A DNA stretch of 64,000 bases from assembly GCF_004521915.1 (NCBI RefSeq), contig NZ_SDKD01000011.1, positions 113,257-177,256 of the forward strand, given 5' to 3'. The number at the start of each line of letters is the position of its first letter. Within the stretch, counting starts at the first letter, position 1. The stretch comes from Brevibacillus migulae. Lineage in GTDB: Bacteria; Bacillota; Bacilli; Brevibacillales; Brevibacillaceae. The notes beneath the pieces are model-generated. The model searched no databases. It was not told the origin of the DNA and was given only the letters and a program-made list of their open reading frames with translations. Positions 35,273 to 44,078 of this stretch are shown piece after piece. A program made the translations under genes and the position numbers.

Positions 35273-36007
35273 ATGAGTAAAAAGTCAGAGACAAAAGCGC
35301 AAAAAAAGCAGCAGATGGAGACGAAGTCGAAAAAATCAAAACAGATGCGAACCTTGATGATGGCCACAGGCGGCGTCTTTCTTCTTTTGCTCATTATCGT
35401 CGGCCTTGTCTCCTTTTCCGGGAATAATGGGGGCGACGGACTAAATGTGCCGTATGCTGGACAGCCTGTGCAAGGCGATGCCAATGCTCCCATCACCATT
35501 ACGGAGTTTGGCGACTTCAAATGCCCTTCTTGCAAAGCATTTACCGAAGAATATTTTCCGTACATCAAGCGCGATTACATTGATAAAGGTATTGCCAAGT
35601 TTACGTTTCTGAACAATCCGATTCTTGGTCCGGATTCCTATACGGCTGCTGCTGCAGGGGAAGCGATCTATCATCAAAATGAGAAAGCTTTTTGGCCATT
35701 TTTGGAGGCCGTGTACAAGCATCAGGGAGATGAAAATCAGCAATGGGCAACCCAGGAGTTTCTCGTAAACCTGGCCAAGCAGGAGAAGCTGGAAATCGAC
35801 TATGAAAAGCTGGCCCAGGACCTCAAGGCCGGAACGTTTGACAAGAAGGTTCGGGAAGACGAGGCGTTTGCAGTCAACTCGGGCATCACTTCCACTCCAA
35901 CCCTGCTGATCAATGGCAAGCTCGTCCAAAATCCATTTGATTACAACGAGATCAAACAGCTGATCGCCGAAGAGCTGAAAGGACCGCAGGAGAATGAACA
36001 AAAATAG
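35273..36007 (+). CDS. bdbD: Membrane-anchored thiol-disulfide oxidoreductase (BdbD/DsbA family)
   Basis: 244 residues. A very basic N-terminus (KKSETKAQKKQQMETKSKKSKQ) precedes one membrane helix (LMMATGGVFLLLLIIVGLV). The outside thioredoxin-fold domain has the active site CPSC in FGDFKCPSCKAFTEE and the cis-Pro TSTPTLLING. It oxidises cysteines of exported proteins and is recharged by BdbC, whose gene overlaps it by 14 nt. GAGGTGATG is upstream of the ATG. The pair forms a complete disulfide-forming system. Confidence 0.92.
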   Translation: MSKKSETKAQKKQQMETKSKKSKQMRTLMMATGGVFLLLLIIVGLVSFSGNNGGDGLNVPYAGQPVQGDANAPITITEFGDFKCPSCKAFTEEYFPYIKRDYIDKGIAKFTFLNNPILGPDSYTAAAAGEAIYHQNEKAFWPFLEAVYKHQGDENQQWATQEFLVNLAKQEKLEIDYEKLAQDLKAGTFDKKVREDEAFAVNSGITSTPTLLINGKLVQNPFDYNEIKQLIAEELKGPQENEQK

Positions 36008-36422
36008 CTTCCTTCATGTGCTGAAGCCATACGGGATCTATTTGGCCTGGGTCACTTCCCTCGTGGCAACGGGCGGAAGCCTTTTCTTGAGCGAGGTCAT
36101 GCATTACATCCCCTGCAGCTTGTGCTGGTTTCAACGCATTTTCATGTATCCGCTCGTGATCCTGCTCGGCATCGCCGGCTTTCGCAATGATCACTCCATC
36201 CGCTCCTATGCGCTGCCGCTCAGTATCATCGGCGGCAGCATTTCGCTCTATCATTACCTGCAGCAAAAGGTTCCCGGCCTTGCCAAGATGCTTCCTTGCA
36301 CGGCTGGCGTACCCTGCAACGTGGACTACCTGAACTGGTTCGGATTCATCACGATTCCTTTTCTGGCCCTCGTCGCATTTGTGCTGATCACCTTTTTCCT
36401 CTGGATCACTGACAAAGAATAG
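35994..36422 (+). CDS. bdbC: Disulfide bond formation protein BdbC (DsbB family)
   Basis: 142 residues, four membrane helices. The two redox pairs of DsbB proteins are present: CSLC in IPCSLCWFQR (quinone side) and the LPCTAGVPCN pair facing out. It re-oxidises BdbD and passes electrons to quinone. It starts inside the last codons of bdbD, so the two are translationally coupled. Confidence 0.93.
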   Translation: MNKNSFLHVLKPYGIYLAWVTSLVATGGSLFLSEVMHYIPCSLCWFQRIFMYPLVILLGIAGFRNDHSIRSYALPLSIIGGSISLYHYLQQKVPGLAKMLPCTAGVPCNVDYLNWFGFITIPFLALVAFVLITFFLWITDKE

Positions 36423-36438
36423 TGCTTTTACGATACGA

Positions 36439-36470
36439 AAAGAACCCGAGCTGCATGCCCGGGTTCTTCT
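36439..36470. terminator. Bidirectional terminator between bdbC and the histidine kinase gene
   Basis: AAGAACCCG and CGGGTTCTT pair around a loop containing GCATGC, with T-rich flanks on both strands. Confidence 0.75.
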
Positions 36471-36477
36471 CATTTGA

Positions 36478-37893
36478 TTACTTGTTGCCTTGTCCAATCG
36501 TAAGGGAAAAGATCGTGCCCTGGCTGGAGCTTTCCTGCAAGCGTAAATCCCCGCCTAGCGCTCGCGCCATCAATTTGCTAAAGGGCAAGCCCAGGCCCAA
36601 TCCTCTTACCCTGTGTTTCTTCTCTTCTCCCCGATAAAAACGCTCGAAGATCAGCGGCTGCTCCTCAAGTGGTACGCCCATGCCGTTATCCTTCACATCG
36701 ATGCGAATGCCCTCCTGCGCTTCGTGCAGCGTGACCTCAATCCGTCCATTGCCAATGACAGCCTGCTTCGCATTATTTAAGAGATTATACAGGATTTGCT
36801 GGACGCGTAATGGGTCCGTGGCGATCGTAACGCTGTGTGCGGGCACCCGGGTCTGAAGCTGAATGGCGTCTTCCTCCTGGGTGATCAGCCATTGGTGGGT
36901 AATTTCCTGGACAAGCATATTCATATCGATCCATTCTTTGCTGACACGGATATCCCCGATCGCAAACGAGTTGAAATCCAGCAGGTCTTCCACCATTTTT
37001 TGCAGTCGACCGGTTTCTTTTACGCATATATTCAAAAATTCCTTTGCTTCCTCGCCAGTGACAACCTCATCCTTCACGGCTTGCACCAGACCGCTGATCG
37101 AGGTAACCGGTGTCTTGAGCTCATGCGTCACACCCGCCAGCAGCTCTGTCCGCATCTCCTCCAATTGCCGCAAGCGATCCGCCATTTCTTTAAAGGAATC
37201 AATCAATTCATACATTTCCTTTTCCCGGATATCCTGCTGCAATTGGATGTCATAATCCCCGGTGACGATTCGCTTGGCTGCGTCCGCGACCTTTTGAATC
37301 GGATCAGACAGCTTGCGCGTAAACAGATAGATGACCAACCACCCGAGCAGTGCCAGGCTTCCCAATAAGATAAAGAGCAGCGAAAGATCGCGGTTGCTTT
37401 TGACAATTTCTGTTTCAGGGGAAAAGAGATATACCTTTCCGGCGACTTTCCCCTCGTAAGTCATTTCCTGTGTCACGACGTAAAAACGTTCCCCATGATG
37501 TAATGTTATGAGTGCGGGGGTATTATTTTCCGGTTTGGCAAGAGCGGTTATCTCCAAAAATTGCTGCGTAAATTTATCTTCACGACCGTAGACAAGCTTT
37601 CCTTGTCCATCGGTAATCAACACAAACGGCATCAGATTAATCTCAAAAATGCGCTGTCTTCCATCTATGATCCTCATCAGGTATGGACCTACCCGCAGTT
37701 TCCCGTCACTGTCTATGGCACGGTCGGCAATATCCTCCACCATCAGCTTCATGATGTTCAGCCGCTTTTCCGTCTCGTGGTAGTTCAACCATACGGAGGA
37801 AATGACCCCGATGACAATCAGCCCGACAAACAGCGTCCCTAGATAACGAGTCGTCCAATAGCTCAGCATCGACTTGCGTTTTCTATTTTTCAT
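36478..37893 (-). CDS. Membrane sensor histidine kinase
   Basis: About 471 residues. Helix one (YLGTLFVGLIVIGVISSVW), a ~140-residue outside sensor domain, helix two (LLFILLGSLALLGWLVIYLF) and HAMP (RKLSDPIQKVADAAKRIVTGDYD) come first. HisKA follows with the phospho-acceptor in AGVTHELKTPVTSI. The ATPase has N box (LYNLLNNAKQA), G1 (DNGMGV) and G2 (GLGLGLPFSK). The signal is unknown. ATG 37893 is preferred; TTG 37902 is in frame. It overlaps the response regulator gene and is transcribed after it. Confidence 0.88.
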   Translation of the reverse strand: MKNRKRKSMLSYWTTRYLGTLFVGLIVIGVISSVWLNYHETEKRLNIMKLMVEDIADRAIDSDGKLRVGPYLMRIIDGRQRIFEINLMPFVLITDGQGKLVYGREDKFTQQFLEITALAKPENNTPALITLHHGERFYVVTQEMTYEGKVAGKVYLFSPETEIVKSNRDLSLLFILLGSLALLGWLVIYLFTRKLSDPIQKVADAAKRIVTGDYDIQLQQDIREKEMYELIDSFKEMADRLRQLEEMRTELLAGVTHELKTPVTSISGLVQAVKDEVVTGEEAKEFLNICVKETGRLQKMVEDLLDFNSFAIGDIRVSKEWIDMNMLVQEITHQWLITQEEDAIQLQTRVPAHSVTIATDPLRVQQILYNLLNNAKQAVIGNGRIEVTLHEAQEGIRIDVKDNGMGVPLEEQPLIFERFYRGEEKKHRVRGLGLGLPFSKLMARALGGDLRLQESSSQGTIFSLTIGQGNK

Positions 37894-38566
37894 AGGCGAC
37901 AAACTGGTACCCCAACCCGCGCAGTGTCCGGATTTCCCCTTCTGTGACTGGCCAGTTTTCCAATGCCCGGCGGATGCGCTTTATCGCCAGATCGACAGCC
38001 CGATCGCTGCCTTCGTAATCCATGCCCCACACTTGTTCGATCAATTGCTCCCGTGTAAAGGTCTGGTTCGGATGCTGAACGAGAAATAAAAACAAAGCGA
38101 GGTCGCGTGGAGTGAAGCTGAGCTCGATGCCGTGCAAGGTAACGGTATGGGCGCGGAAGTCTACCTTCAGACCGCCGAAGTACTTCACGTCATACCCCTC
38201 GATGATGGCAGGACGGCGCAGGACGGCATGCACGCGAGCAACCACCTCTTCCGCATTGAACGGCTTGGTGATGTAATCATCGGCTCCTGTGTTGAGGCCG
38301 GTTAGTTTATGGTTGATCTGGCCCAAAGCGGTGAGCATGATGACAGGACATGCGCTCTTGGAGCGAATGTTGGCCAGGATATCCCACCCGCTCTTGCCAG
38401 GCAGCATCACATCCAGCAGTACCAAAGATGGATTTAAGGCGTCATACTTGGCGATCGCTTCGTCACCAGTGAAGGCCTGCTCGACGTGGAATTGGGCCTT
38501 TTCGAGGTAGGCCTTCAGTACGCGGGAAATGGTGATCTCATCTTCTACGATCAGGATGGTTTTCAT
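37883..38566 (-). CDS. OmpR-family response regulator
   Basis: 227 residues. The receiver domain has the acidic pair (VEDE), the phosphorylation Asp in SLVLLDVMLPGKSG, the Thr in MLTALG and the Lys in DYITKPFN. The C-terminal winged-helix domain (FTPRDLALFLFLVQHPNQTFTREQLIEQVWG, DRAVDLAIKRIRRAL) is of OmpR/PhoB type. It is followed by and overlaps its histidine kinase. An acidic secreted protein gene lies upstream, a possible target by proximity only. Confidence 0.93.
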   Translation of the reverse strand: MKTILIVEDEITISRVLKAYLEKAQFHVEQAFTGDEAIAKYDALNPSLVLLDVMLPGKSGWDILANIRSKSACPVIMLTALGQINHKLTGLNTGADDYITKPFNAEEVVARVHAVLRRPAIIEGYDVKYFGGLKVDFRAHTVTLHGIELSFTPRDLALFLFLVQHPNQTFTREQLIEQVWGMDYEGSDRAVDLAIKRIRRALENWPVTEGEIRTLRGLGYQFVAYEK

Positions 38567-38610
38567 GAGGTACCTCCTTTCTTGGCTTTTTTGTAATGTG
38601 TTAGATATTA

Positions 38611-38646
38611 AAAAATCTTGCTTCCCATGCAGGAAGCAAGATTTTT
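38611..38646 (-). terminator. Terminator of the acidic stalk-domain gene
   Basis: AAAAATCTTGCTTCC and GGAAGCAAGATTTTT form a perfect 15-bp stem with a 6-nt loop. Confidence 0.85.
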
Positions 38647-38650
38647 ATTA

Positions 38651-39418
38651 TTAGTCGATTTCTTCATCATCGAATTCTTTGTAGTAGTCTTCGTCTTCTT
38701 CATCATCGTAGTTGCCCAAGAAATCATACAGGTCTTCATCTTCTTCAGTATCATAGATTGTACCGTCGATCTCTGCTTCTTCAAAGTCGTCATTATCCCA
38801 AACAGAGTCCATAATGTCGCTTACGAGATCTTCCCAGTCACTGTCATCAATGTCATCGAAGTCACCTTCGGAGCTGTCTACTTCGATTTCAATATCAACA
38901 CTGTCCTCGTCACCATCTACAGAAATATCCAAAGATACATCATAGTCATCTTCAAAGTAATCTTCGTATTCATCTTGAATATCTGATTCAAGATCGTCAA
39001 TAGAGTCACTATCATCATCATCGTCATCATCTTCCAGATCAGCAATCTCTTCGCGCAGGCTGCTGATTGTGGAATCTTTCGCAGCGATTTGCGATTTCAG
39101 AGAAGCGATTTCTGCTTCCAGAGCAGCTGTACGAGTGTCTGCCTTGTCAGAAACGTTGATGGTGTAAGAACCGCCATCCCAAGTTACGTTTTTGTTGAAC
39201 AGAGTTCCCATGGCGCGAAGCGGAATGTAAGTGGTGCCATTGATGATGAATGGCTCTGGATCAACAGAAACTGCTGAACCGTTGTAATTTACTTTAATAT
39301 TGTTGTAGTTTGCTACTACAGTTTTCTTCGCTACGGACGCTTCCGTATTCACTGCTGGAATTGCTGTTGCCAGTACCAGAGAAGAAAGAACTGGAATAAT
39401 CAACTTTTTATTCAACAT
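38651..39418 (-). CDS. Secreted stalk-domain protein with hyper-acidic C-terminal half
   Basis: 255 residues. Signal peptide (LIIPVLSSLVLATAIPAVNTEA), then a copper-amine-oxidase-N / stalk domain (about 40-95: VNYNGSAVSVDPEPFIINGTTYIPLRAMGTLF). A short coiled coil (ALEAEIASLKSQIAAKDSTISSLREEIADL) is followed by about 125 residues made mostly of Asp and Glu, including a run of seven Asp. Stalk domains occur in wall-associated proteins. The acidic tail could bind calcium or other cations, or repel the envelope; no known enzyme domain is present. GGGGAG precedes the ATG at 39418. It has its own terminator. Confidence 0.75.
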   Translation of the reverse strand: MLNKKLIIPVLSSLVLATAIPAVNTEASVAKKTVVANYNNIKVNYNGSAVSVDPEPFIINGTTYIPLRAMGTLFNKNVTWDGGSYTINVSDKADTRTAALEAEIASLKSQIAAKDSTISSLREEIADLEDDDDDDDSDSIDDLESDIQDEYEDYFEDDYDVSLDISVDGDEDSVDIEIEVDSSEGDFDDIDDSDWEDLVSDIMDSVWDNDDFEEAEIDGTIYDTEEDEDLYDFLGNYDDEEDEDYYKEFDDEEID

Positions 39419-39585
39419 CGAAAATCTCCCCAATTCCGTATTTTTAGACGTTCATGTTGCCAACCACGACAAAAATCACATGTTGATCTTAGTTTATAGA
39501 TTACTGAAGGAATATGTCAAGCAGATGTCAAGCGCAGTTGCCAATTATTGATAGATTCTATTTCTTTTCCCAGCATATCCATTCA

Positions 39586-40218
39586 TTACGACTCATGGAC
39601 GTTTTTTCGCCATTTAGAGTACTTCCGCTGGTGTCGAATAAAGTATCCTGCCATTAATAGAAGGGGAATGAGTAGCAGCCCATATTTACTATAATTGGCA
39701 ATGATTTGCCCAAAAAGCGGTGCATTTTCACCTAACAGATGACCCGCAATGAAGAAGCCTAAAGTCCAAATAAAACCAGTTGTGTAGGAATACAACGCAT
39801 ACCGCCGAAACGACATTTTACTGATTCCCACCAGATAGGGCACCACATGCCTGACTACCGGAAGAAAGTAGCTGATGATCAACGCCTGATTACCGTATCT
39901 TTGCAGTAAATCTTGGGACTTGGCAATGTATAGCTGCATCTTTGCCTTTTTCGCCAATCGATCCAGGACCGACACACCAACGATACGTCCCAAGACGTAT
40001 CCCAAGGAGAGTCCTGATACTACGCCCAGATAGGTGACGAGAAACGCGGGAATGGGACGCAGGATATCAAAGGAAGCGACCATTCCTCCCGTCATGACGA
40101 TGACTTCATCCGGGATCGGCATTCCGACAATCCCCAGCCATAGTGCGAAAAACAAGGCAAAGTACCCATATTGCTGAATAAGATCCAGGAAAAAGTCTAT
40201 CTGCACGTCAGATCCCAC
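39586..40218 (-). CDS. DedA family membrane protein
   Basis: 210 residues, integral membrane. DedA/SNARE-associated signature: GIVGMPIPDEVIVMTGG, GLSLGYVLGRIVGVSVLDRLAKK, and YFLPVVRHVVPYLVGISKMSFRRY with the conserved Arg-His. DedA proteins act as phospholipid flippases or in envelope homeostasis. The start is GTG 40218; a GTG at 40206 is a near alternative with a better-spaced GGTGGG. Single gene. Confidence 0.88.
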   Translation of the reverse strand: MGSDVQIDFFLDLIQQYGYFALFFALWLGIVGMPIPDEVIVMTGGMVASFDILRPIPAFLVTYLGVVSGLSLGYVLGRIVGVSVLDRLAKKAKMQLYIAKSQDLLQRYGNQALIISYFLPVVRHVVPYLVGISKMSFRRYALYSYTTGFIWTLGFFIAGHLLGENAPLFGQIIANYSKYGLLLIPLLLMAGYFIRHQRKYSKWRKNVHES

Positions 40219-40344
40219 CGGTTGCCCTTCAACAGTTCGTCATCAATTTCATCCAATTTCCTCCCTTCTACTACTTTTACGTAGAAAATGGAAAAACGCT
40301 TCCGAAAATTGAGACGTACCTGGCATATAATTTGTTGCATAAAA

Positions 40345-40379
40345 GAAAAAAACCGCAAACCATGGATCTGTTTGCGGTT
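40345..40379 (-). terminator. Terminator of the CNNM/CBS gene
   Basis: AACCGCAAA and TTTGCGGTT pair around an 11-nt loop; on the minus strand six T then CTTTT follow. Confidence 0.75.
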
Positions 40380-40392
40380 CTTTGCTGAATGT

Positions 40393-41733
40393 TTACGCTA
40401 CGGGCAGCGGTTCTTCCGCTTGGATGCGCTCGGTTACATTCGGCGTAATGGATATGCGGGTAACCCGGTGATTGTCCATTTCCGTAATGGTAAACGTATG
40501 AGCTTCCCAGACGATCGATTTGCCCACCCCGATCTCTTCCTCCAACTGACTGTAGACCCATCCCCCGATGGTATCGACATCAACCGACTCCAATTCAAAG
40601 GGGAGATGATCGCTCAATTCGGAGAGCAGGACTTTTCCCGCTACGGACAAGCCAGCCTCGGTCTTTTCAATATCAGGGAGCTCATTGGCATCAAACTCGT
40701 CTTTGATATCGCCCACAATTTCTTCCAAAATGTCCTCCAAGGTGACCAGGCCTGCCGTACCGCCATATTCGTCAATGACGATCGCGATCTGGGAGCGGCG
40801 CTTCTGCATCAATCGCAGTACCTGGCTGATCTCCATCGATTCGGGTACCGTCATCGTCGGGCGCAGCAAGGAATCGAGCTGCACATCCTGGCTGGAGAGT
40901 GCGGATATATAAAAATCGGTCGCGTGGACAAACCCGATGATGTTGTCCTTATCCTCATCCGCTACCGGAAAACGTGTATGGCGCGCGGTGCGGATCACTT
41001 CCAGATTCTCTTCAAAGGTATTGGATCTATATAGACAGACCATGTCGATTCGCGGAATCATGATTTCACGTGCAAGCGTCTCGGAAAAGTCAAAGACCTG
41101 TTCCACCAAAGCAAGCTCTGTCTGGTCGATATGACCGCTTTTATGGCTTTCGTTCACCAACAGGCGAATTTCTTCCTCCGTGTGAGCAGCTTCATGTTCG
41201 GACACCGGCTCCAGACCAAACCACTTCAGCAGGCGGTTTGCCGAGCCGTTCAGCACGACTATGACCGGATACATGAGCTTATAGAAGAAGGCCAAGGGAG
41301 CAGCCACCCAGAGCGATGTCTCTTCCGCTCTTTGAATCGCCAGCGATTTTGGCGCCATCTCCCCTGCAACGATGTGGAGAAAGGTAATCAGCGCAAACGC
41401 AATGGCAAAGGAAAGCGTAGAAGTGACATAGTCAGGAAGCGCGAATGTTCCCAGCAATGGTTCGACGATGCTATGTGCAATGACTGGTTCACCAACCCAC
41501 CCCAAGCCCAAGGACGCAAGCGTAATCCCTACCTGTGTCGCAGACAGATAAGCGTCCAGCTTTTGCGTAACACTCTGAGCAAAACGGGCTCTTTTATTCC
41601 CCTCATTCGCCAATTGCGTCAGTCGTGTTTGCCGTACCTTTACCAAAGCAAATTCAGCAGCCACGAAAAAGGCATTCAACAAAACGAGAAAAATAACCAG
41701 GAGCAGGTTGAGCACTATCGGTATACTGTCCAA
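40393..41733 (-). CDS. CNNM/CBS/CorC hemolysin-family membrane protein
   Basis: 446 residues. CNNM membrane domain (about 1-200: FFVAAEFALVKVRQTRL, GITLASLGLGWVGEP, HIVAGEMAPKSLAI). A CBS pair follows (EIMIPRIDMVCLYRSNTFEENLEVI to DEYGGTAGLVTLEDILEEIVGDIKDEFD), then a CorC-HlyC C-terminal domain (SELSDHLPFELESVDVDTIGGWV). Relatives export or regulate magnesium (MpfA type); true hemolysin activity is unlikely. The start is TTG 41733 with GAGGATG upstream. Single gene with terminator. Confidence 0.88.
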   Translation of the reverse strand: MDSIPIVLNLLLVIFLVLLNAFFVAAEFALVKVRQTRLTQLANEGNKRARFAQSVTQKLDAYLSATQVGITLASLGLGWVGEPVIAHSIVEPLLGTFALPDYVTSTLSFAIAFALITFLHIVAGEMAPKSLAIQRAEETSLWVAAPLAFFYKLMYPVIVVLNGSANRLLKWFGLEPVSEHEAAHTEEEIRLLVNESHKSGHIDQTELALVEQVFDFSETLAREIMIPRIDMVCLYRSNTFEENLEVIRTARHTRFPVADEDKDNIIGFVHATDFYISALSSQDVQLDSLLRPTMTVPESMEISQVLRLMQKRRSQIAIVIDEYGGTAGLVTLEDILEEIVGDIKDEFDANELPDIEKTEAGLSVAGKVLLSELSDHLPFELESVDVDTIGGWVYSQLEEEIGVGKSIVWEAHTFTITEMDNHRVTRISITPNVTERIQAEEPLPVA

Positions 41734-41906
41734 ACAAAGATCATCCTCTCATGCTACTATAAATGTTTTCAACAGTTTCTATTATACCGTTTGTTTCGTC
41801 ATCTCTTCAAAGTCGATATTAGTGGGAAATTGATCATTTTTGACCAAAAACCTCTTTTTCAAAGGTTGAGTATGGTTGCAGCAAGCAATTTAGCGCTCTT
41901 ATGGAT

Positions 41907-43334
41907 TCAAAAACAGTCGGACCACGCTTTTTGCAATAATCCTATGCCTTTCTCCATTTCTCTATGACCGATTCCCCCGAACCCTACATAAACCTTCGGA
42001 TATTCTTCGTATGCAGGATTCATCCACATTTGCCGAAAGTCATAGACCCGCACACCTTCCTGCTCCGCAAGCCGGATTAATGACGCCGCCGTTTCCCGCG
42101 TTTTCATCGTGACCTGTACATGAAGACCTGCGCTATGCCCGGTAATTTCCGCCTTATCTCCAAAATGGGACTGGATCAATTCAATCAGCCGTTGATGCTT
42201 GGCGCGATAGGTTTTGCGCATACGCCGAATATGGCGGTACCAATGCCCTTCTTCGATAAACGCTTGCATGGCCCATTGCTCAATCCGGGATGGCCCAAGG
42301 AACATCTCCTGGATACGTCTTGCTTTTCCCATCAGCTCCATAGGCAGCACCATATAGTTCATACGCAAGGCAGGTGTGAATGCCTTGGAAAACGTGCCGA
42401 TGTAGATCACCCTGCCGTCCCGGTCGAGGCCTTGCAGGGAGGGAATCGGCTTGCCCAAATAGCGAAATTCACCGTCATAATCATCTTCTATAATGTATGC
42501 ATTTGTGGAGCGAGCCCAGCCAAGCAATTGCTCGCGCTCCGCATAAGGGACCACCCCGCCCGTCGGAAACTGGTGGGAGGGAGTGACGTACACCGCTTGC
42601 GCCGCGCTGTTTTCCAGCTCAGACAGGGACAGTCCACGCTCATGCACAGCTATCGGGATCAGCTCGAAGCCATTTTCGATCAATTGCTGCCGCACCGGTG
42701 CATACCCGGGCTCCTCGAAAGCGATATGCCGTATTTCCTCGCAAAAGAGGGTGGAAAGAATGCCAACGCTATAAGAGATGCCTGAACCGACGATGATTTG
42801 TTCCGGAGAGCAGATTACCCCTCTTGAATTCCGCAAGTATTCAGCCAGGACCTTGCGAAAGGAATATTCCCCCTGGGGGTCTCCGTATTGGCAAAGCTCT
42901 CTTCCTGCACCCTCAATGGCATTTTGGAGCATTTTCCTCCAGAGGCGTATGGGGAATGTGTGTTCATCGACGGCTGACGGTTTGAAATCGACTTCAATGT
43001 GGGCAGGAGCCGTACTCCATATGGTGGTATCTGATGAACCTGGTTGCTGATCGCGAACCTGCTTGTTCATTTCCAAGCTGATCCTGGACCCTACCGGATT
43101 GGCCACATAAAGCCCCGACCTCGGTTTGCTGATGGCATATCCTTCCGCCAACAACATCTGGTAAGCTGTCTCAATCGTCGTTTTGCTAATATTCATCTGC
43201 AGCTGCAATGACCGGACGGAGGGCAGACGCGTTCCATCGGAAAGGGCCCCGCTGCGAATATGGCTGCGAATCTGATGATATAACTGCATATACAACGGAA
43301 GGTCGGTTTCCGTGGTTAGATGTAGCTGGAGCAT
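41907..43334 (-). CDS. MocR-type regulator (GntR HTH fused to aminotransferase fold)
   Basis: 475 residues. An N-terminal GntR winged helix (LYMQLYHQIRSHIRSGAL, LPSVRSLQLQMNISKTTIETAYQMLLAEGY) is followed by an aminotransferase class I fold binding PLP. The Schiff-base Lys lies in YIGTFSKAFTPALRMNY, and EDDYDGEFRY is conserved. Such regulators sense PLP or amino compounds. It is divergent from a thioredoxin-like gene and an amino-acid permease gene, its probable targets. The ATG 43334 with AGAGAGGGATG upstream is preferred over TTG 43352. Confidence 0.88.
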   Translation of the reverse strand: MLQLHLTTETDLPLYMQLYHQIRSHIRSGALSDGTRLPSVRSLQLQMNISKTTIETAYQMLLAEGYAISKPRSGLYVANPVGSRISLEMNKQVRDQQPGSSDTTIWSTAPAHIEVDFKPSAVDEHTFPIRLWRKMLQNAIEGAGRELCQYGDPQGEYSFRKVLAEYLRNSRGVICSPEQIIVGSGISYSVGILSTLFCEEIRHIAFEEPGYAPVRQQLIENGFELIPIAVHERGLSLSELENSAAQAVYVTPSHQFPTGGVVPYAEREQLLGWARSTNAYIIEDDYDGEFRYLGKPIPSLQGLDRDGRVIYIGTFSKAFTPALRMNYMVLPMELMGKARRIQEMFLGPSRIEQWAMQAFIEEGHWYRHIRRMRKTYRAKHQRLIELIQSHFGDKAEITGHSAGLHVQVTMKTRETAASLIRLAEQEGVRVYDFRQMWMNPAYEEYPKVYVGFGGIGHREMEKGIGLLQKAWSDCF

Positions 43335-43350
43335 GACATCCCTCTCTGTC

Positions 43351-43401
43351 AACTGACTTCTAAAAACAGTTCAAAACTGACACTTTTTGCAAGGTCAGTT
43401 T
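43351..43401. promoter_or_regulatory. Candidate MocR binding sites between the divergent genes
   Basis: AACTGAC occurs at 43351 and 43375, and its inverse GTCAGTT at 43394. AAACTGAC/GTCAGTTT forms a dyad with a 12-nt spacer. Clustered direct and inverted copies in the divergent promoter are typical for MocR regulators. Confidence 0.5.
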
Positions 43402-43466
43402 CAGTATAAGTTGTAACTGTGAGTTCCATCAATCACCAATTGGCCAAACGAAAGGGATGTTGACGA

Positions 43467-44048
43467 ATGACTGCACGGATGAACCTCAAGCATAAAATGG
43501 GGACAGGTATTCACGCCCAATCCTTTATTGAGGGAATGACACGAAACCAAGATGAGTTTCTAAGCTGGTATAACCGGTTTTCCTGGAAAGAGGGAGAGAA
43601 ATCCTTCTTTGATGTGATTGGTGCCGGAAAGGATGTACATTGTCTGATCCTCTGTACGGATTGGTGCCCGGATGTCATCTGGAATGTGCCTGTATTATTT
43701 CGGGTATTGGAGCAAAGCCCGATCACCGTGGAGGTGCTGCTCATGGAACAGCACTTGGAAACCATGGACTTGTTTTTGACAGATGGCGGCCGCGCACAAC
43801 CGATTGCCGTATTTGTAGATGCACAAGGCAATGTGCTGGGGAAATGGGGACCGCGACCGCGCTATATCCAGGCGGTCATGGAGGATTTCCGAAAAAATAA
43901 CCCCGATCGGGAAGCACCGGACTATCAAGAAAATGTGTCCCGCGTACGTACTGAAATCGCCAAGCTCTATAACGCAGGCACCGAATACCAGCAAGTGATC
44001 GTACAAGAGCTGCGCCAACTGCTTTCCACCCTCTTTTCGCATGTGTAA
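43467..44048 (+). CDS. Thioredoxin family protein
   Basis: 193 residues, cytoplasmic. The thioredoxin-like core has LILCTDWCPDVIWNVPVLFRVLE, a C-x3-C active site instead of CxxC, and a strand with conserved Pro region (GRAQPIAVFVDAQGNVLGKWGPRP). This fits the thioredoxin-9-like group. Partner and substrate unknown. AAAGGGATG precedes the ATG. It is followed 30 nt later by the permease gene and is divergent from the MocR regulator. Confidence 0.78.
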   Translation: MTARMNLKHKMGTGIHAQSFIEGMTRNQDEFLSWYNRFSWKEGEKSFFDVIGAGKDVHCLILCTDWCPDVIWNVPVLFRVLEQSPITVEVLLMEQHLETMDLFLTDGGRAQPIAVFVDAQGNVLGKWGPRPRYIQAVMEDFRKNNPDREAPDYQENVSRVRTEIAKLYNAGTEYQQVIVQELRQLLSTLFSHV

Positions 44049-44078
44049 GCCAGCTGGCCGGAAGCAAGGAGGTATCCC

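Noticed and set aside
36478..38566. Two-component system as a known named pair
   Set aside because: Domains are clear but nothing in the sequence identifies a specific named system, so no gene symbol is given.
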